Source: Candidatus Azobacteroides pseudotrichonymphae (GTDB lineage Bacteria; Bacteroidota; Bacteroidia; Bacteroidales; Azobacteroidaceae). Taken from it: a stretch of 64,000 nt of DNA. Below, one piece after another: positions 40,795 through 50,935 of the stretch; within the stretch, counting starts at the first letter, position 1, and each line of letters begins with the position of its first letter. The notes beneath the pieces were generated by a model, which saw only the letters and a program-made list of their open reading frames with translations, was not told where the DNA came from and did no database searches. The DNA lies in the NCBI GenBank assembly GCA_002091395.1, contig AP017914.1, positions 1 through 64,000 of the forward strand, given 5' to 3'. Position numbers and translations under genes: made by a program.

Positions 40795-42129
40795 TTAGAT
40801 TAAAATCTGTTGAAAAATATACACAAAGCAACCGCTTAAATAACCTATCAATACTATCCATGATATTTTTTTAGAGTACCAAATAAAATTAATATCTTCC
40901 ATGCCCATAACTGCAACACCAGCGGCAGATCCGATTAGTAAAATACTCCCACCACTTCCAGTGGTATAAGCGAGAAATGTCCAAAAGTAATGATTATTAG
41001 GTATGGCTTTGTACATTTCTATTGTTCCAGCAACTAAAGGGATATTATCTATTATTGAAGAAAAAACACCAATAATGATGGAAATTATGTAGTATTTATT
41101 TGATTCTTTTATAAATATCTTATCTAAAAAAGCAGATAATAAATCCAATATTCCATATGATTGTAACGCATTTATTGCCATCAGTATGCCAAAAAAGAAG
41201 AGAATATTGTGAATATCAACTCGTTTTAAAATATTGTGTATTGATAATGAACAGTTGTGTTTGTTATTTTGGTATATAAAATTGCTTACAATCCAGAGTA
41301 TACTAAAACCACCTAACATCCCAAAATAAGGAGGAAGATTAGTAATTTTTTTAAATAAAGGGACAAATAACAAAATTCCAATACCTAAAAAAAACACGAA
41401 GTTATTTATTTTTTTTGGAAATTTAATTTCATTTTCAATAGTTTTCAAATAAATGATAGAACTATCCATTGTGAAAGAAAGTATTCCTATAGGAATTGTC
41501 ATGGATGTTAAAGCTGGTAAAAATGTGTTAGCAATAAGGTAATTTGAATTAATTTTTTCAGCGATCCATAACATTACAGTTGTGATATCGCCGATGGGGC
41601 TCCATATGCCACCAGCATTAGCAGCTAAAATAATAACACTTCCAAAAAGCCAGCGATCTTTTTTATTAACAATTAATTTTCGTAATAAAGTAGTCATTAT
41701 AATAGACGTTGTGATATTATCTAGTATAGCAGATATTCCAAAAGTTAAAAATCCAATAATCCATATAAAAGATACTTTTTTAGTTGTATGAATTCTGTTT
41801 ATAATCAATCTGAACCCTCCATACACGTTAATTATTTCAACAATTGCCATTGTGCCAATCAAAAAAAACAATACTTCTGATGTTTTCCCTAAATATTCAA
41901 TTAATAAATTGTGTACGAGCCAGTACGTAAAATTATTATTAGAATGGTATTCACAATAAGTAAGAAAATCTTTATAAACAGAAAATGAGCAACAATTACC
42001 TAAAGAAAAGAATATCCATAGTGAAACTGCCAGTAGTAATGCCATAGCTGTTTTATGAATACACAAAATATTTTCCATAGCAATGCATGTATAACACACT
42101 ATGAAAGTAGCAATCATTAGGATAAACAT
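40795..42129 (-). CDS. nhaD: Na+/H+ antiporter, NhaD type
   Basis: 444-aa inner-membrane protein with about 12 hydrophobic segments. Ion-site motifs of the NhaD family are visible: GISAILDNITTSIIMTTLL (about 133-151) and AANAGGIWSPIGDITTVMLW (about 173-192), and in the second half SSIIDNIPLVAGTIEM and TGSGGSILLIGSAAGVAVMG. Expels sodium using the proton gradient and helps pH control. Precedes the AlkD-like gene with a 7-base gap. Confidence 0.94.
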   Translation of the reverse strand: MFILMIATFIVCYTCIAMENILCIHKTAMALLLAVSLWIFFSLGNCCSFSVYKDFLTYCEYHSNNNFTYWLVHNLLIEYLGKTSEVLFFLIGTMAIVEIINVYGGFRLIINRIHTTKKVSFIWIIGFLTFGISAILDNITTSIIMTTLLRKLIVNKKDRWLFGSVIILAANAGGIWSPIGDITTVMLWIAEKINSNYLIANTFLPALTSMTIPIGILSFTMDSSIIYLKTIENEIKFPKKINNFVFFLGIGILLFVPLFKKITNLPPYFGMLGGFSILWIVSNFIYQNNKHNCSLSIHNILKRVDIHNILFFFGILMAINALQSYGILDLLSAFLDKIFIKESNKYYIISIIIGVFSSIIDNIPLVAGTIEMYKAIPNNHYFWTFLAYTTGSGGSILLIGSAAGVAVMGMEDINFIWYSKKISWIVLIGYLSGCFVYIFQQILI

Positions 42130-42500
42130 TTTAATAGCATTTATGTTGAATTCAATAGGTATACTTAAAAAACAAAAAAAATCAGATTGCTCACTTTAGT
42201 TGAACCATTTATAATACTTATACTAATATTTAATAGTATATTCTGAGTGTACAATCGTAATTGAAAAATTTTTAACAATTATGATTTAATTTTTATAGAC
42301 TAATTTTTTGAATTATTTAATCGAAAACACAAAAATTATATTGCTTTAATATTCATAGAATTATTCTTCGTAATAAGTATTATGATATTAATATTGAATT
42401 ATTCTCAAGATTTAACTAAAACGTAGTAACTCCAAGAAGTCATAATCAACATTATAATTTCAATGGCAAAAAATTATAATAGCTTTTCAAAAATCTAATG
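42130..42500. other. Spacer without recognised gene
   Basis: 371 bp between the tRNA cluster and nhaD. AT-rich; no consensus promoter or structure recognised. Confidence 0.5.
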
Positions 42501-42573
42501 AGCGGAAGACGGGATTCAAACCCGCGACCATTAGCTTGGAAGGCTAATGCTCTATCTACTGAGCTACTTCCGC
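42501..42573 (-). tRNA. tRNA-Gly (anticodon UCC)
   Basis: Acceptor GCGGAAG/CTTCCGC, anticodon stem TTAGC/GCTAA with CTTCCAA loop, T stem CGGG pairs; discriminator T. Last of four minus-strand tRNAs in a row. Confidence 0.94.
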
Positions 42574-42583
42574 TTACTTTGTG

Positions 42584-42665
42584 TGGGCAGTGGTGGATTC
42601 GAACCACCGTAGATATATTCAGCTGATTTACAGTCAGCCCCATTTGACCGCTCTGGTAACTACCC
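42584..42665 (-). tRNA. tRNA-Tyr (anticodon GUA)
   Basis: Acceptor GGGTAGT/ACTGCCC, anticodon loop CTGTAAA, long variable arm (class II), T stem GGTGG/CCACC, discriminator A. 10 bases from tRNA-Gly(UCC). Confidence 0.94.
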
Positions 42666-42689
42666 ATTCTTAAAATTCTATTTTTTTTG

Positions 42690-42763
42690 AGCCTCTTGTT
42701 GGATTCGAACCAACGACCACGAGATTACAAATCACGTGCTCTTCCACACTGAGCTAAAGAGGC
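42690..42763 (-). tRNA. tRNA-Thr (anticodon UGU)
   Basis: Acceptor GCCTCTT/AAGAGGC, anticodon loop TTTGTAA, T stem GTTGG/CCAAC. The anticodon stem CGTGA/TCTCG has a U29-U41 mismatch in its middle. Confidence 0.92.
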
Positions 42764-42831
42764 CTGAACTAATATTAAACATTGAAAATATAAAATTTTA
42801 TCCAAAAATATAAAATTTAATTTTTTATTTG

Positions 42832-42904
42832 AGCGAAAAACGGGATTCGAACCCGCGACCCTAACCTTGGCAAGGTTATACTCTACCAGCTGAGCTATTT
42901 TCGC
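42832..42904 (-). tRNA. tRNA-Gly (anticodon GCC)
   Basis: Acceptor GCGAAAA pairs with TTTTCGC, anticodon stem TAACC/GGTTA with TTGCCAA loop, T stem CGGG pairs. First gene of the cluster. CAAAAATA at 42966-42973 is a possible minus-strand -7 box for it. Confidence 0.93.
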
Positions 42905-44081
42905 AAATATTGTTTCACAAGTACAACTAAAAAATAGTTATTATAAATTTTTCAGATAATTTTTGCAAAAATATATAACCGCACGTTACAAATTATATAT
43001 AATAGCAAAATTATATATAAATTTTTATTACTTTAATATTCGCTTAAGTTTTAATATAAACTGGAATAAATCAAAATCATAATTTAAGTATTACAAATTT
43101 TAATGCTGTATCATTCAATATAAATAAATTTCAATATGGACAAAGCTAATGTTAATTTTTATATTTTTACAACTTTAGAGTTCAGATTTGTCTAGATTGT
43201 TTTATTAATTGTTTTACATGAATTGTAGAATATTTTGTGAAATATCAAAAAATTATTTAATAGTTTGTATTGTAAAGTTCTTTATTTATAAATTTTCAGC
43301 ATTTATAGATGTAGTATTTAAGTTTTGTTATAAATAAATTTTTTCAAAAACTTGTGTAATATGTTTAGAGTTAGCTGTATGATAATATTAATTAAGTTTA
43401 TATTTTAATTCGATGTTGTAGTTTACAGTAATTTAAATTTTAAGTGTTATGAAAAATTGCTAATTCTAAGACATTAATTTATTGGGCTCAGTACTATAGA
43501 TTATATTAATAAAGTGAATAACTTAAATATCCAAAATACATAATAATTTTTTTTTTAACAAAAAAGCATTGGATTAGAAAAAATTTTGTCTTAATTTGTA
43601 TGGAAAGAATTGTGAAAAATTGTTTATCATGAATGTGATATGTTAAAATAAATATTCGAAAGAATTTTGCAAAAAGTAATTTTTGTAGAATAATGATTTA
43701 GAGTTAATTTTTGGATATTATTGAGGATAATTTTCAGAAATATATATATTTAATTGCTTTTTGTTTTTGTAAAATTTTACTATGCAAATAGTATGTAGTC
43801 AATCTATTTTTTTTGATGATTTTTTAGTAAAAGATAATTTTTGTGTTAAAAAATTATCTTTTAGCTAGGATTTTTGAACTTTAAACTAAAATCAAGGACT
43901 AATTGTAAAAAATGTAGTGAAATTATCTTTTTAATTAGAAATATTATTGAAAAGAAAATTGCAAATAAATTTTGAAGTAATATTCTAAGTTTTAGTTTGT
44001 GTTATTAAGTTTGTATATTGATTATCTTGAATTAGTTGTAATTAATATGCTGAATAATTGACAATTTTTTTATTAGAACAA
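42905..44081. other. Long spacer without recognised gene
   Basis: 1,177 bp between the divergent tRNA cluster and the phosphorylase gene. Holds a 15-bp inverted repeat (43828-43863) and TAAGTTTG (44006-44013), a -7-like box without partner. No gene remnant recognised. Confidence 0.6.
43828..43863. repeat. 15-bp inverted repeat in spacer
   Basis: TAAAAGATAATTTTT (43828-43842) and AAAAATTATCTTTTA (43849-43863), perfect, 6-base loop. Confidence 0.7.
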
Positions 44082-44894
44082 ATGTTGAAGATTTTAGAAG
44101 AAACTGCATTGTGGCTTAGACCATATATATCACTAGAAACTAAAATCGGGATTATTTTAGGGACTGGAATGAGTGGGTTTGTGAATAATATCAAAAACAA
44201 AGTGATAATTCCATATGAAAAAATTCCAAATTTTCCAATTCCTACTGTTGAAGGACATGATGGCAAGTTAATTATTGGCCAATTAGGAAATAAAGATGTT
44301 ATAGCAATGCAAGGGAGATTTCACTATTATGAAGGTTATAGTATGCAGCATGTAACATATCCGGTGAGAGTAATGCAATTTTTAGGATTTGACTATCTAT
44401 TTGTATCTAATGCTGCAGGTGGAATGAATAGTACTTTTCAAGTTGGAGACGTCATGTTAATAGAGGACCATATTAATCTTTTTCCTGAACATCCATTAAG
44501 AGGTAAAAATTCATGTAAACTTGGAGTTCGTTTTCTGGATATGAGTCAAACGTATGATAAAAAATTGCGATGTTTAGCAAAAAATATTGCTAATGCGAAT
44601 AGTATCAAATTACAGTTTGGAATCTATGTTGGTGTTCAGGGCCCTACATTTGAAACTCCTGCTGAATATCATTATTTTAGAATAATAGGTGGTGATGCTG
44701 TTGGCATGTCAACAGTCCCTGAAGTAATTGTTGCTCGACACGGTGGATTGAAAGTATTGGCATTTTCCATAATTACTGACTTAGGTATTTTTGGTAAAAT
44801 TGTAGAAATAGATCATGTAGAGGTGCAAAAAGCAGCAAATATTGCATGTCCACGTATGGCTTTTCTTATTGAAGAAGTAGTTAAGCAGATATGA
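44082..44894 (+). CDS. punA: Purine nucleoside phosphorylase (trimeric class)
   Basis: Phosphorolysis of purine nucleosides to base and (deoxy)ribose-1-phosphate, for salvage. Start at the ATG 44082 (270 aa) is preferred to an upstream TTG at 44058. Seen: phosphate-binding GTGMSGF near residue 27, GRFHYYEGYSMQHVTYPVRVM (about 75-95), SNAAGGMNSTFQVGD (about 108-122), and the purine-site block PTFETPAEYHYFRIIGGDAVGMSTVPE (about 188-214). Length and motifs fit the trimeric guanosine/inosine-type enzyme, not the hexameric DeoD. Isolated between long spacers. Confidence 0.94.
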   Translation: MLKILEETALWLRPYISLETKIGIILGTGMSGFVNNIKNKVIIPYEKIPNFPIPTVEGHDGKLIIGQLGNKDVIAMQGRFHYYEGYSMQHVTYPVRVMQFLGFDYLFVSNAAGGMNSTFQVGDVMLIEDHINLFPEHPLRGKNSCKLGVRFLDMSQTYDKKLRCLAKNIANANSIKLQFGIYVGVQGPTFETPAEYHYFRIIGGDAVGMSTVPEVIVARHGGLKVLAFSIITDLGIFGKIVEIDHVEVQKAANIACPRMAFLIEEVVKQI

Positions 44895-45330
44895 TCATAC
44901 AATTATTGAATTGAAAAAATGATTTTTACAAAAATTTGTATATCTAATTTGGTGGAATACGAATGTTTTAAATTCATTTTGTAATTCTAGAAATCAATTC
45001 TGATTTATTATTTGCATAATGGCAAATAAAAGTTATGAGTGTGAATTTTCATTGATTCACATAATATTTATTATATGAATAGCTTTTTGAGAACTGATTT
45101 TTTGAAATTGATGTACTATAATTTTTAATTATCAGTTTAATTAATAATTAACAATTAAAAATTTGAACTTTCCATAAATATTAATTAAAAAGCGTTTGTA
45201 CAGTATATATCAATTTTAGTATTATGTAAATATGTGGTTTATTTTTTAATATTTAGTTGTGTAGGATTTTTGCTTCATTTTTTATTTTAAATTCAATTTT
45301 TGATTGATAGATGGTTAACTTTGACATTTA

Positions 45331-45360
45331 ATGTATATGTATAGCATTATACATATACAT
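45331..45360. repeat. 13-bp inverted repeat in spacer
   Basis: ATGTATATGTATA (45331-45343), loop GCAT, TATACATATACAT (45348-45360), followed by further GTATACAT copies; a simple TA/CA-rich tract. Confidence 0.6.
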
Positions 45361-45653
45361 GTATACATTATACATGATTTAAAAATTTTATACTACAATA
45401 TTTCTATATTCTGGCGATGAATTGTTCTTCTTTTGTAAGAATACTATCAGTATGTGATTTGAAACAATTGTGTTCTTTCAGTTTTTAATTTAAAATTATT
45501 TAAACTGATAAAACTCCATAAAGTTATGTAATAAAACAAAATAAAATTGGAAACTTTTTTTTGTTAAATTATAAAACTCAATGAATAATACAAATAATTA
45601 ATTTTTTTTATTTTTGTATATCGTCGAATATTTTTGTTATGAAATTGTTTGAA

Positions 45654-45682
45654 TTGTGAAACAAGAATGAATGTTAAATTTG
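45654..45682 (+). promoter_or_regulatory. Promoter for aroA
   Basis: TTG (45654-45656), 18 bases, TAAATTTG (45675-45682): matches the Bacteroidetes consensus, about 57 bases before the start codon. Confidence 0.55.
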
Positions 45683-45739
45683 TTAGTAATGTGATTTTTC
45701 TGGAATTTTTCATACTTTGATGCAAGAGTATTATGAATT

Positions 45740-47008
45740 ATGATTTACAAAGTACAACCGCCTACTAATTTATATATAAATACTTCAGTAAAATTGCCTG
45801 CTTCTAAAAGTATCAGCAATCGTATTTTGATTTTGAGTGCATTAAGTAAAAAAAAAAATGAATATTTTATAGATAATCTTTCAAATAGTGATGATACTCA
45901 AATATTAGCTCGTGCGTTACAATCTTCTCATAATGATTTTGATGTTGGATCTGCTGGAACTGCTATGCGTTTTCTTACAGCTTATTTAGCTCAACGTGAT
46001 GGAAATTGGAATATTACAGGTAATGAGAGAATGAAGAATCGTCCAATTCGAGAGTTAACAAATGTTTTATATCATTTGGGTGCTGAAATTAATTTTTTGG
46101 GTGAAAAAGGTTTCCCTCCTTTGAGCATTGTTGGCAAAAAATTAAAAGGCGGATTAGTTTCTGTAGATAGTGAAATCAGTTCCCAATATGTTTCGGCATT
46201 AATGATGATTGCACCTGTTTTAGAACAAGGATTAATTTTAAAATTGAGAGGTGATGTAATTTCTAAACCATACATTAAAATGACCGCTCATTTAATGAAT
46301 ATTTTTGATGTCAAAGTTGAATGGATGGAAAATCTTATTAAGATTGGGCCGCAATCATACCATGCTCATCCGTTTAAAATCGAAAATGATTGGTCAGCAG
46401 CTTCTTATTGGTATGAAATAATGGCTTTTTCATTAAAAAAATCTTCAATAAAATTATTAGGATTGGAAGAAAATAGCATACAAGGAGATGCTAGAGGAAG
46501 ATTTTTATTTGAAAAGCTAGGAGTAAAGACAGAGTTTGTTTTTTCTACATGTTCATGTTTTGATAAAAATTTAACGATTTCGAATGATTTAAAAAAAAAA
46601 TTGAATGTAGAATATCTATATTATGATTTTATTAATGAACCAGATTTAGTTCAAACTTTTGTTGTAAGTTGTTGTTTATTAGGTATTCATTTTTATTTTA
46701 AAGGAGTGAAAAGTTTACGTATAAAAGAAACAGATCGTGTTTTTGCTTTGCAAAAAGAGATGCGCAAATTAGGATACGTAATTGAAAATTATTCTGATAA
46801 TGTTATAGAATGGAATGGTGAGAGATGTTCAAAAGAGAATAATCCTATAATTTCTACTTATGGAGATCATCGTATGGCAATGGCATTTGCTCCAGCTTGT
46901 TTGAAATTAAAAGAAATTATTATAGATACTCCGGAAGTAGTTAGTAAGTCATACCCTAATTATTGGAAAGATTTGTTGCAAGCAGGGTTTATCATTAAAG
47001 AAATATAG
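45740..47008 (+). CDS. aroA: 3-phosphoshikimate 1-carboxyvinyltransferase (EPSP synthase)
   Basis: Sixth step of the shikimate pathway: joins phosphoenolpyruvate to shikimate-3-phosphate. 422 aa. Seen: VKLPASKSISNRILILSALS (about 17-36), GSAGTAMRFLTAYLA with the PEP-binding Arg (about 71-85), the RPIRELTNVLYHLGAEI block (about 105-121), SEISSQYVSALMMIAP (about 149-164), and the late RIKETDRVFALQKEMRKLG and YGDHRMAMAFAPA motifs. Complete and apparently active. No other aro genes nearby. Confidence 0.96.
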   Translation: MIYKVQPPTNLYINTSVKLPASKSISNRILILSALSKKKNEYFIDNLSNSDDTQILARALQSSHNDFDVGSAGTAMRFLTAYLAQRDGNWNITGNERMKNRPIRELTNVLYHLGAEINFLGEKGFPPLSIVGKKLKGGLVSVDSEISSQYVSALMMIAPVLEQGLILKLRGDVISKPYIKMTAHLMNIFDVKVEWMENLIKIGPQSYHAHPFKIENDWSAASYWYEIMAFSLKKSSIKLLGLEENSIQGDARGRFLFEKLGVKTEFVFSTCSCFDKNLTISNDLKKKLNVEYLYYDFINEPDLVQTFVVSCCLLGIHFYFKGVKSLRIKETDRVFALQKEMRKLGYVIENYSDNVIEWNGERCSKENNPIISTYGDHRMAMAFAPACLKLKEIIIDTPEVVSKSYPNYWKDLLQAGFIIKEI

Positions 47009-47318
47009 AAAGTTATATAAATAATAATTAAAAAATTTTAGTATAAGTATTGATAGAATTGAAAATGTTTTATTAAAATGAAAAATAAAGCTTTTTGAAG
47101 TGTATGCAATTACTATAATGTACATATTATATATATGTCCAAAGTGAAGATGTCATAGTATAATTATTAGTTTTTATAAAAAATGTAAAAAAAAATTAGT
47201 ACGAAGGATCATATGTAATTTTTTTTATAAATCTGCCGATCATTGTATAATTTACTGTGTGAGCTTAAAATGTTGGTTTTTGAATTGTATTCTTCAAAAG
47301 AAAACAAATATGTAACAT
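47009..47318. other. Spacer without recognised gene
   Basis: 310 bp between aroA and tig; no consensus promoter or structure recognised. Confidence 0.5.
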
Positions 47319-48668
47319 ATGAATATTTCAATAAATAAAAATAATGCCGTTTATATACAAATTGCAATTACGGTGACTAAAACTGATTATCAATTTTTAG
47401 TGAAGAAATCATTAAATAATTTTTGTAAAAATGCAATTATACCTGGGTTTCGTAAAGGTAATGTGCCTAAGTATATTATTCAATCGATATATGGTAAAGA
47501 CATTTTAACAAGAGAAGTGAATAAATTAGTTTCAGATAAATTATCTGAATACATAAAAAAAAACGAACTAAATGTATTATTGAATCCTTGTTTAGTTAAA
47601 AGTAATCTTGATTTAGATAATCAAGAAGAGTACGAATTTTTATTTGATATATGGTTACAACCAAATGTTTGCGTTAATTTAACAAAATGTGATGAATTAC
47701 CATATTATTCTATATCTGTAACAGATGAGATGATAGAAAAACATATTGATTTTATTAGAATTCAATATAGTAATGATAATACTAATGCTGAGTTAATAGA
47801 AGGTGGAGATATAATAAAAGGTAAATTTATAGAGCTAAATGAATATGACATTCCCAATAGAGGAGGCATTAATTTCAGCAATGTTCAATTGGCACTTTTT
47901 TTAATGAATGATGATGTAGAAAAATTAAAATTTATTGGAAAAAAAATCGGAGATACTGTTATATTCAATCCATATAAGGCTTTTGGAAAAAACAAAAATG
48001 AATTATCCTTTTTTTTAAAAATTTGGAATATTCGAATAACTTCTTTTCAAGGAAATTTTTCTTTTGTTATTACTGAAATAAATCGTCATAATCGTGCAGA
48101 AGTTGATCAAAAACTATTTGATAAACTATGTGGTGTTGGTGTGGTTACTTCTGTAGAAACATTCAAAAAAAAAGTCAAAGAAAATTTAATTTTACAATTT
48201 CAATTTGAGAGTGATTGCTGTTTTTGGGAAGATGTAAAACAATTTTTGTTAAAAAAAATGACAGATATCAAATTTCCGGAAACTTTTTTGAAACAATATT
48301 TTGTAAAAAATAATTTTAAAATTTCTAGAGAAATAGTTGAAGAAAATTTTTCTTACATTTTACAGGATGTAAAAATTAAATTTATTTGTAATAAAATATT
48401 TGAAGAAAATGTTACGACAATAACAATAGAAGATATTAAACAAACTGCTAAAGATTTAATTAAATCGCAATCAAATTTATTTAGTCTGTGTTTAATTCCA
48501 GATGCTGTATTAGAAAAACATGTGAGTGAATTATTAAAAGTGGAAAAAAATTCTAAACAACTGTATAATATGGCATTAAAAACTAAAATTATTAGTATAA
48601 TGAAAGAAAAAATTACTTTAAAAGTATCAAATTTAACAGAAAAAGAATTTTGGAAAATACTTAAATAA
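47319..48668 (+). CDS. tig: Trigger factor
   Basis: Ribosome-associated chaperone and prolyl isomerase, 449 aa. The ribosome-docking signature IPGFRKGNVPKYIIQ (about 41-55) is clear. The central FKBP-like domain is divergent (GGDIIKGKFIEL...), as in Bacteroidetes, and the C-terminal helical chaperone arms follow (LKKMTDIKFPETFLKQY and on). Followed by clpP after 20 bases and clpX: the widespread tig-clpP-clpX arrangement, here on one strand and probably one transcript. Confidence 0.93.
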   Translation: MNISINKNNAVYIQIAITVTKTDYQFLVKKSLNNFCKNAIIPGFRKGNVPKYIIQSIYGKDILTREVNKLVSDKLSEYIKKNELNVLLNPCLVKSNLDLDNQEEYEFLFDIWLQPNVCVNLTKCDELPYYSISVTDEMIEKHIDFIRIQYSNDNTNAELIEGGDIIKGKFIELNEYDIPNRGGINFSNVQLALFLMNDDVEKLKFIGKKIGDTVIFNPYKAFGKNKNELSFFLKIWNIRITSFQGNFSFVITEINRHNRAEVDQKLFDKLCGVGVVTSVETFKKKVKENLILQFQFESDCCFWEDVKQFLLKKMTDIKFPETFLKQYFVKNNFKISREIVEENFSYILQDVKIKFICNKIFEENVTTITIEDIKQTAKDLIKSQSNLFSLCLIPDAVLEKHVSELLKVEKNSKQLYNMALKTKIISIMKEKITLKVSNLTEKEFWKILK

Positions 48669-48688
48669 ATATTTAAATTGTAAATTTA

Positions 48689-49357
48689 ATGAACAATGAT
48701 TTTGAAACTTATGCTATTAAGCATTTAAGAATGAATAGAAATGTACTTAACAAGTATATAGCAATTTCTAGTAGTTATATTTCGCCAACTATTATAGAAG
48801 AAAGGCAATTGAATATAGCTCAAATGGATGTTTTTTCTCGTTTAATGATGGATCGCATCATTTTTTTAGGCACACAAATAGATGATTATTCTGCGAGTGT
48901 AGTTCAAGCTCAGCTTTTATATCTTGATTCAGCTGAGCCCGGTAAGGATATTTTTATTTATATTAATTCCCCAGGTGGAGTTGTGTATGCTGGATATGGT
49001 ATTTACGATACAATGCAATTTATTTCCAGTGATGTATCTACTATTTGCACTGGTATGGCAGCGTCGATGGCTGCTGTTTTGTTAGTGGCGGGGGCAAAGG
49101 GGAAGCGTTCTGCACTGAGTCATTCACGAGTGATGATTCATCAACCATTGGGTGGTGTACAAGGACAAGCTTCTGATATTGAAATTACAGCTCAAGAAAT
49201 ATTAAAAATAAAAAAAGAAATATATACAATTATTGCTGAGCATTCAGGACAAACTTACGAGCAAGTGTTAAAAGATGGAGATCGTGATTTTTGGATGAAT
49301 GCAAAAGAAGCGGTATCCTATGGAATGATAGACAAAGTACTTGTGAAAAATGAGTAA
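48689..49357 (+). CDS. clpP: ATP-dependent Clp protease proteolytic subunit
   Basis: Barrel-forming serine protease, 222 aa. Catalytic residues are in place: Ser126 in GMAASMAAVLL and His151 in MIHQPLGGVQG, with an Asp in the DRDFWMNAKEA stretch as third member. The oligomer and substrate motif FIYINSPGGVVYAG (about 89-102) is conserved. An N-terminal extension of about 28 residues compared with E. coli ClpP is likely a propeptide. The stop overlaps the clpX start by 8 bases, so the two are translated together. Confidence 0.97.
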   Translation: MNNDFETYAIKHLRMNRNVLNKYIAISSSYISPTIIEERQLNIAQMDVFSRLMMDRIIFLGTQIDDYSASVVQAQLLYLDSAEPGKDIFIYINSPGGVVYAGYGIYDTMQFISSDVSTICTGMAASMAAVLLVAGAKGKRSALSHSRVMIHQPLGGVQGQASDIEITAQEILKIKKEIYTIIAEHSGQTYEQVLKDGDRDFWMNAKEAVSYGMIDKVLVKNE

Positions 49358-50564
49358 ACTTATAATAAGCGAGAATACTGGAATTCGTTGTAGTTTGTGT
49401 GGAAATCTTTCAAACACATTTATTCAAGAGAAAGGCATTTGTATTTGTGATATTTGCATAATGCAATCTTATAATATGATTAAATTTTCAAAAAAGAAGC
49501 AACGAATTCAATTGTATAATCTTCCATATCCAAGAGATATTAAAATTTTATTAGATCAATATGTAATTGGTCAAGATTCTGCAAAGTGTTATCTTTCTGT
49601 TGCTGTTTATAATCATTATAAGAGGTTATTAAGATTAAATAATAAAAATGATGATGATGATGTAGAAATAGAAAAATCCAATATTATTTTGGTTGGAGAA
49701 ACTGGTACTGGGAAAACACTTCTAGCTAAAACAATTGCTCGTTTATTAAAAGTTCCATTTACTATTGTTGATGCAACTGTTTTAACTGAAGCAGGTTATG
49801 TTGGTGAAGATATTGAAAGTATTTTGACTCGTTTACTACAAGTGGCTGATTATAATTTGAAAGTTGCGGAGTGTGGAATTGTATTTATAGATGAAATAGA
49901 TAAAATTGCCCGTAAGGGTGACAATCCCTCTATTACGAGAGATGTAAGTGGAGAGGGAGTTCAGCAGGGACTTTTAAAATTATTGGAAGGATCTCTAGTT
50001 AATGTTCCTCCTAAAGGAGGGCGTAAGCATCCGGATCAAGACATGATACAGGTTGATACAAAGAATATTCTTTTTATCTGTGGAGGTGCTTTTGACGGAA
50101 TTGAAAAAAAAATAGCTAAACGTTTAAATATGCATATTGTAGGTTATGCTGGGAAAAATATTCAAAATATTGATAAAGATAATTTATTGAAGTATATTTC
50201 TCCACAAGATTTAAAATCTTTTGGCCTTATTCCTGAAATTATTGGAAGGCTTTCTGTTTTAACTTATCTTGAACCTTTAAATCGCATGACTTTGCGAAAT
50301 ATTCTTACAGAACCAAAAAATGCAATTATTAAACAATATATTAAGTTATTTGAAATGGATGGAATTAGGTTGAGTTTTGATGAAGAAGTGTTGAATTTTA
50401 TTGTAGATAAATCTATAGAGCTTAAATTGGGTGCGAGAGGATTGCGTTCAATTACAGAAACTATTATGCTTAATGCAATGTACGAGATTTCTTCTTTCTC
50501 TAAGAAAGAATTATACATAGATAAAGATTATGCTAAAAAACAATTAGAAAAAGATTTGATGTAA
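49350..50564 (+). CDS. clpX: ATP-dependent Clp protease ATP-binding subunit ClpX
   Basis: AAA+ unfoldase feeding ClpP, 404 aa. Seen: an N-terminal zinc-binding domain with Cys14, Cys17, Cys33 and Cys36, Walker A GETGTGKT (about 116-123), Walker [16 protein letters not shown] (about 177-191), sensor-type [18 protein letters not shown] and the ClpP-binding IGF-like loop region around [10 protein letters not shown], where the canonical IGF tripeptide reads VGY. Bacteroidetes homologues may share that change; I cannot check. Overlaps clpP by 8 bases. Confidence 0.96.
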   Translation: MSKLIISENTGIRCSLCGNLSNTFIQEKGICICDICIMQSYNMIKFSKKKQRIQLYNLPYPRDIKILLDQYVIGQDSAKCYLSVAVYNHYKRLLRLNNKNDDDDVEIEKSNIILVGETGTGKTLLAKTIARLLKVPFTIVDATVLTEAGYVGEDIESILTRLLQVADYNLKVAECGIVFIDEIDKIARKGDNPSITRDVSGEGVQQGLLKLLEGSLVNVPPKGGRKHPDQDMIQVDTKNILFICGGAFDGIEKKIAKRLNMHIVGYAGKNIQNIDKDNLLKYISPQDLKSFGLIPEIIGRLSVLTYLEPLNRMTLRNILTEPKNAIIKQYIKLFEMDGIRLSFDEEVLNFIVDKSIELKLGARGLRSITETIMLNAMYEISSFSKKELYIDKDYAKKQLEKDLM

Positions 50565-50935
50565 AAATTACAATTTAGATTTTAATTATCAAACAATGAT
50601 ATCATTTAAATTATGATTATAATTTATTTTTGTTTTATGCTATTAGATTGATAAAATAAGTGTCAATATTGATTGTGTTTTTTGTTTTTATTTTTTTCTT
50701 GAATTGTTGTAGTACGTTTTACTGATAAATAAATTAAAACATGATATAAATATGGTTGCATATAAATTTTGTAAATAGTGCTACTATAGTTTTTACTAGT
50801 CGTTATGTATTTTGATTTTGTAATCAAATTTCATTTTGTGGTTATAGTTTTAATTTTGTGTTGTTGTGTTGGCATTATAATTATTTGAATTTGACGTAAA
50901 TTTTTAAAAAATATTTTAAAATTGGCCAATTTTAA
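50565..50935. other. Spacer without recognised gene
   Basis: 371 bp between clpX and the peptidase gene. It ends in a 20-base palindrome that touches the putative start codon. TAATTTTG (50851-50858) resembles a -7 box but has no partner. Confidence 0.5.
50916..50935. repeat. 20-base perfect palindrome before the peptidase start
   Basis: TTAAAATTGGCCAATTTTAA, uninterrupted, ending with the in-frame TAA directly before the TTG start at 50936. A 9-bp hairpin follows at 50961-50983 (ATAACGTAA/TTACGTTAT). Confidence 0.9.

Larger units (their letters stand above)
44895..45739. other. Spacer with promoter and inverted repeat
   Basis: 845 bp between the phosphorylase gene and aroA. Holds a 13-bp inverted repeat (45331-45360) and the aroA promoter (45654-45682). 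No gene recognised. Confidence 0.55.

Noticed and set aside
42452-42667. A 71-codon open frame on the minus strand
   Set aside because: It overlaps the tRNA-Gly and tRNA-Tyr genes; it is a shadow of those RNA genes.
44006-44013. TAAGTTTG as promoter of the purine nucleoside phosphorylase gene
   Set aside because: The -7 box is perfect but no TTG lies 18-20 bases upstream, so it was only mentioned in the spacer note.
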